Source: Betaproteobacteria bacterium (lineage in GTDB: Bacteria > Pseudomonadota > Gammaproteobacteria > Burkholderiales > SG8-39). Taken from it: a stretch of DNA of 13,297 nt. Under the pieces are notes generated by a model that was given only the letters and a program-made list of their open reading frames with translations, did not search any database and was not told the DNA's origin. This document shows, piece by piece, positions 6,212 through 13,297 of the stretch. A program made the translations under genes and the position numbers. The first letter of the stretch is position 1; the number at the start of each line of letters is the position of its first letter. Location: contig JAFAGU010000244.1 of NCBI GenBank assembly GCA_019237595.1, positions 1 through 13,297 of the forward strand. Direction: 5' to 3'.

Positions 6212-7156
6212 ATGCTCGTCAAGGCGGAATTCCAGGCGAAGCCCGCGATCGGCTCGCCGATCGACCGGGTGGTCGCGCAGGCGAGCCGCATCATCCTCGG
6301 CAAGGAAACGCAGGTGCGCCTCGCGCTCGCGTGCATGCTCGCGCGCGGCCACCTCCTCATCGAGGACCTTCCCGGCGTGGGCAAGACGACGCTCGCGCAC
6401 GTGCTCGCCAAGTGCGTCGGCCTGCAGTTCCAGCGCATCCAGTTCACGAGCGACATGCTGCCCGCGGACATACTGGGCGTGGCGATCTACCAGCCCGATG
6501 GCGGCTTCAAGTTCCACCCCGGGCCGATCTTCGCGCAGGTCATCCTCGCGGACGAAGTGAACCGAGCCACGCCCAAGACGCAGTCGGCGCTCCTCGAGGC
6601 GATGGAGGAGCACCAGGTCACCGCCGAAGGCGAGACGCGCAAGCTCCCCGAGCCCTTCTTCGTCATCGCGACGCAGAACCCGTCCGAGCAGGTCGGCACC
6701 TTCCCGCTTCCCGAATCGCAGCTCGACCGCTTCACGATGCGCATCGAGCTCGGCTATCCCGATCGCGACGCGGAGCGAGCGCTCCTCTCCGGCACCGACC
6801 GGCGAGACCTGCTCGCGAGCCTCGAGCCGTGCATGTCGCCGGCCGAGCTCGTCGAGCTGCAGGGCGCGGTGCAGAGGATCCACGTCTCGGCGGCGCTCCT
6901 CGACTACGTGCAGGCGATCGTCGAGCACACCCGCCGCTCGCCTGAGTACGTCGCCGGGCTCTCGCCGCGCGCCGCGCTCGCGATCGTGCATTGCGCGAGG
7001 GCCTGGGCACTGCTCGAGGGCCGCGACAAAGTGATCCCGGAAGACGTGCAGGCGATCCTGCGCGGCGCGGCCGCGCACCGCCTGCGGCCCGCGCACGATG
7101 CTTCGCGGCGAGTCGATGTCGGCGCGCAGCTCCTCGCCGCGGTCCCGATCCCCTAG
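6212..7156 (+). CDS. MoxR-family AAA+ ATPase
   Basis: This 314-residue AAA+ ATPase is of the MoxR type, a chaperone-like class thought to help assemble or activate partner proteins, often with DUF58 or von Willebrand A domain proteins. Seen: Walker A GVGKTT (residues 55-60), Walker B ILADE (111-115), the sensor-1 stretch VIATQNP (151-157, Asn156), and SQLDRF (169-174) with the MoxR-typical arginine; the C-terminal helical lid runs to the end. The ATG at 6212 is chosen because the family's N-terminal helix follows directly and because upstream codons would lie in the opposite gene. A -10-like TACAAT sits six bases before it. The usual partners, DUF58 and a membrane transglutaminase, are present but on the opposite strand at 10166-13297 rather than adjacent. 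Confidence 0.95.
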   Translation: MLVKAEFQAKPAIGSPIDRVVAQASRIILGKETQVRLALACMLARGHLLIEDLPGVGKTTLAHVLAKCVGLQFQRIQFTSDMLPADILGVAIYQPDGGFKFHPGPIFAQVILADEVNRATPKTQSALLEAMEEHQVTAEGETRKLPEPFFVIATQNPSEQVGTFPLPESQLDRFTMRIELGYPDRDAERALLSGTDRRDLLASLEPCMSPAELVELQGAVQRIHVSAALLDYVQAIVEHTRRSPEYVAGLSPRAALAIVHCARAWALLEGRDKVIPEDVQAILRGAAAHRLRPAHDASRRVDVGAQLLAAVPIP

Positions 7157-7181
7157 CCGGAAAAACTCGAAGCTTCGCCGC

Positions 7182-7211
7182 GACGTCCGTAGCCGATCGG
7201 CGACAGACGTC
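7182..7211. repeat. 30-bp imperfect palindrome upstream of the glucan phosphorylase gene
   Basis: Two GACGTC hexamers (7182-7187 and 7206-7211) flank, at exactly four bases on each side, a perfect 10-bp palindrome GCCGATCGGC (7192-7201). The whole unit is one dyad centred between 7196 and 7197, with 13 of 15 base pairs matching. No T-run follows, so it is a poor intrinsic terminator for the MoxR gene. Its right arm falls where the -35 of the candidate phosphorylase promoter (-10 at 7229-7234) would lie, so an operator for a dimeric regulator is the better reading. The rest of the 92-bp gap shows nothing else recognisable. Confidence 0.6.
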
Positions 7212-7228
7212 CTCTCACATTCGGTGGT

Positions 7229-7234
7229 TAGAAT
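7229..7234 (+). promoter_or_regulatory. Possible -10 element of the alpha-glucan phosphorylase gene
   Basis: TAGAAT matches TATAAT at five of six positions and ends 14 bases before the ATG at 7249, implying a leader of roughly eight bases. The -35 position at 17-bp spacing is GACGTC, the right arm of the palindrome at 7182-7211, not a sigma-70 consensus. No Shine-Dalgarno sequence precedes the ATG. Confidence 0.4.
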
Positions 7235-7248
7235 CGGCCGTTCCGCAG

Positions 7249-9795
7249 ATGGGTCCCGGAACGCGCTACACGCTCGAGGTTTTCCCACGCATCCCCAGGC
7301 GCCTCGCGCGGCTGGGCGAGCTCGCCTCCAATCTCTGGTACAGCTGGGACCGGCCCACGCGCGCGATCTTCGCGAAGCTCCATCCTTCGCTGTGGGACGC
7401 GGTGGGACACAGCCCGAAGGCGATGCTGAAGCGCATCGACGAGCAGCGGCTGCTCGACGCCGCGGCGGACCCGGCCTTCCACGACAGCCTGACGCGCGTC
7501 CTCGCCGCCTTCGACGCGTACCACGCCGAGCCGCCCTTCCGCGAGAGCGCCGGCGGCTTTCGCCCCGACGACCTCGTTGCCTATTTCTGCGCCGAGTTCG
7601 GCGTGCACGAGAGCTTGCCGACCTACTCCGGGGGCCTCGGCATCCTCGCCGGCGATCATTGCAAGGCGGCAAGCGACTTCCAGCTCCCGTTCGTGGGCGT
7701 CGGGCTCCTCTACCGCCAGGGCTACTTCACGCAGACCGTCGATGCGGACGGCCGCCAGCGCGCCGAGTACACCGACGCTGACTTCGACGACCTGCCGATC
7801 GAGCCGCTATCGAAGGACGGGGCCGAGCTTCGCATCGAGGTCCCGTTCCCCGCGAGGAAGATCGCGGTCAAGGTCTGGCAGGCGCGCATCGGGCACGTGC
7901 GCCTCCTTTTCCTCGACACCGACATCCCGGAGAACAGCGAGCGCGACCGGCACATCACGCATCGCCTTTACGGCGGCGACCGAACCACGCGCGTGGAGCA
8001 GGAGCTCATTCTCGGCGTCGGCGGCGTGCGCGCGCTGGCGGCAGCCGGGTTGCGCCCCACGGCGTGGCACATCAACGAGGGACACGCGGCGTTCCTGATC
8101 CTGGAGCGCGTGCACGAGGCGATGGCTGCCGGCATGAATGCCGACGCGGCGCTCGAGGCGGTCGCGGCCTCGACGGTGTTCACCACCCACACGCCGGTCC
8201 CGGCGGGCCACGACCAGTTCAGCGAGGCGGTCGTCGCGCCTTACTTGAAGTCCTGCTTCGGCGATACGAACTTCTTCGCCCTCGGACGCCCGCCGGGCGG
8301 CGGCGACTTCAACATGACCGCGCTCGCCATCCGCGGCTCGCGCTTCCACAACGGCGTCTCGCGCATCCACGGCGGCGTGTCGGCGAGGCTCCTCAAGGAT
8401 TTCTGGCCTCAGGTCCCGCCGGAGGAAAACCCGGTGGGCTACGTCACGAACGGCGTGCACGTGAACACCTTCCTCGCGCCGGAATGGATCGACGTCCTCG
8501 AGCGCTTCCTCGGCGTGGGCTGGATGCACCGGCTGGGCTACCCGGGCATCTGGGAAAAGATCCGCGACATCCCCGACCACATCTTCTGGAGCGTGCGCCA
8601 GGACATCAAGGCGCGCATGCTCCACATGGTGCGCCACCGCGTCGCGGTCCAGCACGCGCGCAACCACGGCAGCGAATCGCACCTGGAGCGGCTGCTGCGC
8701 TTCGCCGACCCGGCGAAGCCGAACGTCCTCACCATCGGCTTCGGGCGGCGCTTCGCGACCTACAAGCGCGCGACGCTGCTCTTCAACAACCTCGACCTCC
8801 TCCGGCGCATCCTCAACGACCCGGAGCGCCCGGCGCTCTTTCTCTTCGCCGGCAAGGCGCATCCCGCGGACGAGCCGGGGCAGGAGCTCATCCGCACCAT
8901 CGTGCACATCGCGCGGCAGGAGGAGTTCGAGGGCAAGATCCTCTTCATCGAGGGATACGATCTCCACATCGCCCGGCGGCTCGTGTCGGGCGTCGATGTG
9001 TGGCTGAACAACCCCGTGTATCCGCTCGAGGCCTCCGGGACCTCCGGCATGAAGGCCGGGATGAACGGCGTCATCAACCTCTCGATCCTCGACGGATGGT
9101 GGGGCGAGGGCTACGACGGCGAGAACGGCTGGGCGATCAAGCCCGCCTCGCCGGAGCTCGACCCGCACCGGCGCGACCACGAGGAAGCGCGCACGCTCTA
9201 CGAGATCCTCCTCCACCAGGTCGTGCCGCTCTATTACCGGCGCACGAACGGCGGCGGCGCCTCGAGCTTCTCGCCGGAGTGGATCCGCATGGCGAAGCGG
9301 TCGATGGCTTCGCTCCTTCCGCTCTACGACGCGTCGCGCATGCTCGGCGAATACGTCTCGAATTTCTACCTTCCGGCCTCGCGCCAGGGTCACCGCTATG
9401 CCGAAGGCGGCTTCGAGGGCGCGCGCGCCGTCGCCGCGTGGAAGTCGCGCGTGCGCGCCGCCTGGCCGGGCGTCCAGGCGCGGCGCCTCGACCCGCCGCG
9501 CGCGCGCATCGCGTTCGGCGAGAGCATCCCGGTGGAGGTCGCCGTGAAGCTGAACGGGCTCGCGCCGCAGGACGTGTGCGTCGAGCTCCTCCTCTCGCGC
9601 GAGCCGCAGGAGGACCCGCCGGTACGCCACAGCCACGAGCTCCTGCCGGCGGAAGCGCTGCCCGGCGGGGAGCACAAGTACATGCTCGAGCTCAAGCCCG
9701 GGCTCTCGGGCCGCCTCGACTACCGGATCCGCCTCTACCCGCGCCAGGAGCTCCTCACCCACCCCCTCGAGCTGGGGCTCATGATCTGGGTCTGA
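7249..9795 (+). CDS. glgP: Alpha-glucan phosphorylase, DUF3417-containing GT35 type
   Basis: This cytoplasmic enzyme releases glucose 1-phosphate from glycogen or maltodextrin by phosphorolysis with PLP as cofactor. The 848-residue product begins with a DUF3417-like domain (about residues 1-110: RYTLEVFPRIPRRLARLGELASNLW is split across its start, followed by YSWD), then the GT35 body: PTYSGGLGILAGDH, WHINEGHAAF, TTHTPVPAGHD, GYVTNGVH, FGRRFATYKRA, and the PLP-lysine motif EASGTSGMKAG with Lys602. A beta-rich C-terminal tail ends in ELGLMIWV. This layout matches the TIGR02094 branch known from thermophiles and many bacteria, not the E. coli GlgP/MalP form. The ATG at 7249 fits the family start (GTRYTLEV); longer in-frame starts read into the MoxR gene. 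No other glycogen gene is in the window. A palindrome and a -10-like hexamer upstream suggest its own regulated promoter. Confidence 0.95.
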   Translation: MGPGTRYTLEVFPRIPRRLARLGELASNLWYSWDRPTRAIFAKLHPSLWDAVGHSPKAMLKRIDEQRLLDAAADPAFHDSLTRVLAAFDAYHAEPPFRESAGGFRPDDLVAYFCAEFGVHESLPTYSGGLGILAGDHCKAASDFQLPFVGVGLLYRQGYFTQTVDADGRQRAEYTDADFDDLPIEPLSKDGAELRIEVPFPARKIAVKVWQARIGHVRLLFLDTDIPENSERDRHITHRLYGGDRTTRVEQELILGVGGVRALAAAGLRPTAWHINEGHAAFLILERVHEAMAAGMNADAALEAVAASTVFTTHTPVPAGHDQFSEAVVAPYLKSCFGDTNFFALGRPPGGGDFNMTALAIRGSRFHNGVSRIHGGVSARLLKDFWPQVPPEENPVGYVTNGVHVNTFLAPEWIDVLERFLGVGWMHRLGYPGIWEKIRDIPDHIFWSVRQDIKARMLHMVRHRVAVQHARNHGSESHLERLLRFADPAKPNVLTIGFGRRFATYKRATLLFNNLDLLRRILNDPERPALFLFAGKAHPADEPGQELIRTIVHIARQEEFEGKILFIEGYDLHIARRLVSGVDVWLNNPVYPLEASGTSGMKAGMNGVINLSILDGWWGEGYDGENGWAIKPASPELDPHRRDHEEARTLYEILLHQVVPLYYRRTNGGGASSFSPEWIRMAKRSMASLLPLYDASRMLGEYVSNFYLPASRQGHRYAEGGFEGARAVAAWKSRVRAAWPGVQARRLDPPRARIAFGESIPVEVAVKLNGLAPQDVCVELLLSREPQEDPPVRHSHELLPAEALPGGEHKYMLELKPGLSGRLDYRIRLYPRQELLTHPLELGLMIWV

Positions 9796-9800
9796 CGCTG

Positions 9801-9806
9801 TATCAT
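9801..9806 (+). promoter_or_regulatory. Possible -10 element of the CusF-like gene
   Basis: TATCAT matches TATAAT at five of six positions and ends eight bases before the ATG at 9815, in the 19-bp gap after glgP. Transcription would start at or just before the ATG. No good -35 is visible; it would lie inside the end of glgP. Read-through from glgP is the alternative. Confidence 0.35.
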
Positions 9807-9814
9807 CGAGCGCC

Positions 9815-10201
9815 ATGAACAAGGACTGGATTGCCGCTTTCCTCGGTGCGCAGCTCGCCGCGATCGCCGCGTGCCAGCCGGCGCTCGCGCAGGACCCGCG
9901 TGCGCGCTCCTCCAATGAACCGGGCTACACCGCCCCGCGCAGCTACACGAATGAACGCTCCGCGCCCATGGAGCCCGCCGCGACGTTCCGGGGCGAGGTG
10001 GAGGGCATCGACAAGGCCGCCGGGACGATCACGCTGAAGCACGGCTCCATCGACGTCTTCGGCGTGCCGGCCCGCACCATGGACTACGCCGTGAAGGACA
10101 GCGCGCTCCTCGAGCGCGTGAAGGTGGGCGAGCGTGTGCGCTTCAACGCCGTGCTGCAGGGCCGCTCACTGATCGTCACGAACCTCGCTCCCGCCAACTA
10201 G
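9815..10201 (+). CDS. Exported CusF-like (copper-binding fold) protein with altered metal site
   Basis: This 128-residue protein has an N-terminal export signal, with either signal peptidase I cleavage after ALA at residue 25 or a lipobox-like IAAC at 17-20. A low-complexity linker (about 26-55) follows, then one CusF-like OB-fold domain (about 57-126): FRGEVEGIDKAAGTITLKHGSI, VKVGERVRF and a final strand. Known: E. coli CusF binds Cu(I)/Ag(I) through His36, Trp44, Met47 and Met49. By my hand alignment these correspond here to His76, Val84, Arg87 and Met89, so the Trp and one Met are missing. Copper binding may therefore be weak or lost. No copper efflux gene is nearby. The 3' end overlaps the convergent transglutaminase gene by 36 bases. 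Confidence 0.8.
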   Translation: MNKDWIAAFLGAQLAAIAACQPALAQDPRARSSNEPGYTAPRSYTNERSAPMEPAATFRGEVEGIDKAAGTITLKHGSIDVFGVPARTMDYAVKDSALLERVKVGERVRFNAVLQGRSLIVTNLAPAN

Positions 10202-12100
10202 CGCGAGCGATCCGCGGCGAAGGGCGGCGCGCTCCTCCGGCGCGAGCCCCGCGGGGTCGAACCGATAACGCTGGTGCAGCTCGGCGAGCTCGAGGAAGAG
10301 CTTTCGCCGCTCGCCGTCCAGCCTCGCCGCCGCCTCGGCGCACCAGGCGCCGAGCGGCTCCCACGCGGAGCGCGGACGAAGCCAGCCGGCGGCCGCGCGT
10401 TCCACGGCAAAGAATTCGGAATCCTCGCCGGGAAGCTTGTGCGCCTGCGCCTGCGGTCCAGCGCCGCGCACGAGCGTGCGCTCGCGAAGGATGCGCCACC
10501 CGAGGAAACCGGCGAGCGCGACGGCGATGCCGACGAGGAGCGTCGAGCGGGTTGCGTCACTTGCCTCGCCGAACGCAAAGGCGACCCAGCGCGCGAAATC
10601 CTCGATGGCTTCCCACGGCGGCTTCAGCTCCGCCTCGGCCTCGACCCACGAGGGCGGCGTGAGGTCGACATCGATCCAGCGGCCGTCCACGTAGGCGCGG
10701 CTCCATGCATGCGCGTGGCGCGCGCGCACGAGCCAGGCTTTTTCGAGCGCGCTGTATTCGATGACCGCGTAGCCGGTCGAGTAGCGCGCGGGAATTCCGG
10801 CGGCGCGCAGGAGCAGCGTGGTGGCGGCGGCGAAGTACTCGCAATGCCCGGCGCGCGCATCGAGGAGGAAGTCCTCCAGCGCCGTCTTGCCGCTCGCGAC
10901 CGGCTTCTCGCGCCACGTGGAGTAGGTAAAGCGCCCGAAGTGCTCGCGCAGCGCGGCGATCGCCTGCGAGGGTGCCGCGCCTGTGAGGCCCAGCTCGCGC
11001 GCGAGCTGCTCCAAAGTCTGGCGCTCCGGCTCGGGCAGCGCCAGCTCCTGCGGTGCCGGCGGGGCATACCACCCATCGCCTTCCCCGAAGCGAGCGCCGT
11101 AGCGCAGCGATCCTCCGGGCGCGCGGATGGAGACCGCGCCGAGCCCCGGAACCTTCGCGGGCAGGTCCGGCACGCCCCAGACTTCGCTCGTCCCCGCGGG
11201 CAACGGAAGGAGATTCGCGCCGCGCTGAAGGCGCAGCACGATCTGCACTTCCTCGCGAGAACCGGGCGGCGTTGCCCGAACCGCGGCCGCCGGCGGGCGG
11301 GCGAGCCACGTCCCGTCGCGGTACTCGTTGAAGCTCGCCGCATGGAGGAGCTTAAGCCGCTCGCTGGCGGAGGCGGGAGCGAGCAGGCGCAGCGCGACGA
11401 TATCGTGCTGCTTGATGCGCCCAATGGCGCCGATGCGGGTCTCCACCCGCTCGGCGTCGCTCGGCAGCTCGACGAGCCATTCGTCGAACAAGCCCTCGAG
11501 CGAGTCCTGCAGCCGGTTGAGGCCGTCCTGGGCGAGATAACCTGCGCCCGCGGCGCCGCCGAGAAGAACGGCGAACACGGCGACGCGCCCGTGGCGCGGC
11601 CGCAGGGCGAAGAGACCCCACGCGAAGAGCGCGACGACGCCGGCGTAGTAGGCCGGCCCCCGTGCATTGGCCGTCCCGGCGGCAACCACCATGAGCGCCG
11701 CATACGGGCCGCTCACGTCCACCAGCCTGTTCGGCGCCGACGGATCCCGGCGGACGTATCGACGCACGGAATAGAAGAGCGCGCTCAGGCGGATTCCCTG
11801 CGCCTGCCCGAAGCGCTGCGCAAGCGCGATCGGCGCGACGGCGAGCGGCAGCCATTGCACGGCCCCAAGCACACCGCGCGTAGCCCCGAGCGTGGCGAAC
11901 ATGGCGACCGCGAGCACCGCGAGGGCCACCGAGCAAAGATCCGCGATGCGCTCGTAGTCGACGTCGCGCAAATCCACGCGCGCGGTCACGACCTTCGGCG
12001 CCTCGAGGCACGCGCCGAGCAGCGCGCCGATCAGCGGATGGCCGGTCTGCCAGCCCCAGAAGGCCGCCGCCGCGCCGAGAAGGACCGGAGGGAAGCTCAT
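10166..12100 (-). CDS. Membrane-anchored TgpA-like transglutaminase domain protein
   Basis: This 644-residue protein has several hydrophobic segments in about residues 1-210 (for example SVALAVLAVAMFATLG, YAALMVVAAGTA and VAVFAVLLGGAAGAGYLA), then a periplasmic region with a transglutaminase-like core, one further membrane segment (LLVGIAVALAGFLGW) and a cytoplasmic DUF4129-like tail. Seen: the catalytic Cys420 in AGHCEYFA, His464 in HAHAWSRAYV and Asp479 in DVDLTPP, so the triad is intact. Known: the layout is that of TgpA of Pseudomonas aeruginosa, whose transglutaminase domain faces the periplasm; the physiological substrate is unclear. The ATG at 12100 overlaps the stop of the upstream DUF58 gene (ATGA), indicating coupled translation. 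The open frame extends upstream to 13240, but that part is shadow of the DUF58 gene. The 3' end overlaps the CusF-like gene by 36 bases. Confidence 0.92.
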   Translation of the reverse strand: MSFPPVLLGAAAAFWGWQTGHPLIGALLGACLEAPKVVTARVDLRDVDYERIADLCSVALAVLAVAMFATLGATRGVLGAVQWLPLAVAPIALAQRFGQAQGIRLSALFYSVRRYVRRDPSAPNRLVDVSGPYAALMVVAAGTANARGPAYYAGVVALFAWGLFALRPRHGRVAVFAVLLGGAAGAGYLAQDGLNRLQDSLEGLFDEWLVELPSDAERVETRIGAIGRIKQHDIVALRLLAPASASERLKLLHAASFNEYRDGTWLARPPAAAVRATPPGSREEVQIVLRLQRGANLLPLPAGTSEVWGVPDLPAKVPGLGAVSIRAPGGSLRYGARFGEGDGWYAPPAPQELALPEPERQTLEQLARELGLTGAAPSQAIAALREHFGRFTYSTWREKPVASGKTALEDFLLDARAGHCEYFAAATTLLLRAAGIPARYSTGYAVIEYSALEKAWLVRARHAHAWSRAYVDGRWIDVDLTPPSWVEAEAELKPPWEAIEDFARWVAFAFGEASDATRSTLLVGIAVALAGFLGWRILRERTLVRGAGPQAQAHKLPGEDSEFFAVERAAAGWLRPRSAWEPLGAWCAEAAARLDGERRKLFLELAELHQRYRFDPAGLAPEERAALRRGSLALVGGSEVRDDQ

Positions 12101-13297
12101 GCGAGCCGCGCGAGCCCCGCCTCGATCTCGCCCGGATGGAGCGCGGCCACCCAGGGCGGCAGGTCCGCGGGACGCTCCTCGGGGAGGCACGCGAGCAGCA
12201 CGCGCACTTCCACGCCCGCGGCGAGCAGCGCCTCGGCAAGCTCGCGCCGCTCGTCGTCCCAATGCACGAGCACGAGGATGACGCTCGCGAGCTCGCCCGC
12301 CCGGGCGCGCACGAGCCGCGCGAGCTGCCCGAACTCGGCCGGGGCGCTCGGCGCCACCGCGGCGAGCACCTCGAGCAGGTGCTGGGCGTTCGCCTGGCCG
12401 CGGCCGGTCGTGTAGCTGTGCACCGCCTCGCCCACGAAGAGGAGGTCGAGGAGGCACTCGAGGGTGTCGATCGTATAGACGAACGACGCCGCGATCGCCA
12501 CGGCAGCCTCGAAGGCGGCGTCCTCGCCCTGAGCGCGGCCGGTGTCGAGGATCAATGAATGCCGCTCGAAGAACTCGTCCTGGTATTCGCGCACTACCGG
12601 CTTCCCGAGCCGCGCGTAGCTTTTCCAGTGCACCTTGCGCGGCGGATCGCCGGCGCGGTAGTCGCGCAGGCCGATGAGCTCCTCGGATTCGCCGATCGCG
12701 GAAGCGAGCGAGACGCCGCCTCGCTGGAACTTGCGCCGCCCGGCGAGCGCGAGCGGCGGGATCGCATAGCGCTCGGGGAGCACAGTCACGCGCCCCGGCA
12801 CCGGGACCCACGCGAGCCGCTTCGCGAGGCCGAGCGGCTCGGGGCACGCGACGCGGATCGCGTCGAGCTCGAGCCGGCCGCGGCGCCTCGGCGTCATGGA
12901 GAGCTCGATCGTGCGCCGCTCCCCCGGCGCGAGCAACGGGACGGGCGTGTCGTCGCGCCAGCGCGGAAGCCGCCGCTCGATGCACCAGCGCCAGCGGAAG
13001 TAGCCCAGTGCGCGGTCGAAGGCGTTGCGCTTTTGCTCGCCGGGCTCGCGTGCGGAAAGCCACTCGGCGAACGAGGGCCGCGGGTCGGCGAAGCGCTCGC
13101 CGACGCCCGCATCGGCGAGCGGCCTTCCAGCGCGGTTCACGAGCGTGACCCGATAGGCGAAGGCCGTACCGGCGCTCGCGTAGCGCGGCAGGTCGCGGCT
13201 CGCCTCGACCCTCGGCTTCGCGACGAGGCTCGCAAGCCACGCCGTTGCCAGAAGCAGCGCGAGGAAAGCGAATGCGCGGTAGGTGACTGTCTGGTTC
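12097..13297 (-). CDS. DUF58 domain protein, 5' end cut by window edge
   Basis: The frame is open from the right edge to a TGA at 12097-12099, giving about 399 codons. Near the edge a hydrophobic segment (RAFAFLALLLATAWLASLVA) is probably an N-terminal membrane anchor, so few residues are likely missing. The DUF58 hallmark follows: DYRAGDPPRKVHWKSYARLG and then REYQDEF, with a von Willebrand A-like C-terminal half (HSLILDTGRA onward). Known: DUF58 proteins are encoded with MoxR ATPases and transglutaminase membrane proteins and may present substrates to, or be activated by, MoxR. The stop overlaps the transglutaminase start (ATGA). The true start is outside the window; a GTG at 13140 exists but lies inside the conserved region, after the hydrophobic segment. 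Confidence 0.9.
   Translation of the reverse strand, partial: NQTVTYRAFAFLALLLATAWLASLVAKPRVEASRDLPRYASAGTAFAYRVTLVNRAGRPLADAGVGERFADPRPSFAEWLSAREPGEQKRNAFDRALGYFRWRWCIERRLPRWRDDTPVPLLAPGERRTIELSMTPRRRGRLELDAIRVACPEPLGLAKRLAWVPVPGRVTVLPERYAIPPLALAGRRKFQRGGVSLASAIGESEELIGLRDYRAGDPPRKVHWKSYARLGKPVVREYQDEFFERHSLILDTGRAQGEDAAFEAAVAIAASFVYTIDTLECLLDLLFVGEAVHSYTTGRGQANAQHLLEVLAAVAPSAPAEFGQLARLVRARAGELASVILVLVHWDDERRELAEALLAAGVEVRVLLACLPEERPADLPPWVAALHPGEIEAGLARLA

Noticed and set aside
7182..7211. Reading the palindrome as an intrinsic terminator of the MoxR gene
   Set aside because: There is no T-run after the stem (the next bases are ctctcacat) and the stem has two mismatches; an operator is favoured.
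4739..7672. Minus-strand open frame of 977 codons
   Set aside because: Despite its length it is low-complexity Arg/Ala/Gly sequence crossing several well-supported genes on both strands.
7807..9915. Minus-strand open frame of 702 codons
   Set aside because: It lies antisense to glgP, whose motifs are unmistakable; the composition mirrors glgP codon bias.
10274..12415. Plus-strand open frame of 713 codons
   Set aside because: It is antisense to the transglutaminase and DUF58 genes, with no domain recognised; a GC-rich artefact.
1..13297. tRNA, rRNA, CRISPR, insertion sequences, prophage or toxin-antitoxin genes
   Set aside because: Looked for on both strands; no supporting cloverleaf, repeat array, transposase motif or terminal repeats seen by eye.

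Overview
The window is very GC-rich and densely packed. It looks like a chromosomal segment of a betaproteobacterium or close relative, possibly environmental; this is inferred from gene content (SenA/SenB, SelU, the split MoxR/DUF58/transglutaminase set) and codon bias, not from a marker gene. There is no rRNA, tRNA, CRISPR array, insertion sequence or phage gene. Genes switch strand often, with overlaps or very short gaps at the switches.

Left part, about 1-5260: a selenium-linked neighbourhood. The truncated 5' end of senA (selenoneine synthase, EgtB-like) reads off the left edge and is divergent from senB (selenosugar synthase). A Tat-exported transglutaminase-like protein ends tail-to-tail on senB and is divergent from selU (tRNA 2-selenouridine synthase). 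selU heads a tightly coupled four-gene operon: selU, an unknown 144-residue protein, a PLP-dependent threonine ammonia-lyase-like enzyme and an unknown 139-residue protein. SenB and SelU both consume selenophosphate, so a selD/senC-type selenophosphate synthetase is expected nearby, but it is not in the window.

Middle, about 5250-10200: a class II histone-deacetylase-like amidohydrolase (minus strand) is divergent from a MoxR-family AAA+ ATPase. Next come a 30-bp imperfect palindrome, a DUF3417-type alpha-glucan phosphorylase, and a small exported CusF-like protein that has lost two of the four E. coli CusF copper ligands.

Right part, about 10166-13297: on the minus strand a DUF58 protein (cut by the right edge) is translationally coupled to a membrane-anchored TgpA-like transglutaminase. 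These two normally sit beside a MoxR ATPase. Here the MoxR gene is about 3 kb away on the other strand, separated by the phosphorylase and the CusF-like gene.

Several genes have a TATAAT-like hexamer only 6-14 nt before the start codon and little or no Shine-Dalgarno sequence, suggesting leaderless or near-leaderless mRNAs. I saw no convincing intrinsic terminator. No non-coding stretch reaches 300 bases; the longest gap is 92 bp (7157-7248).
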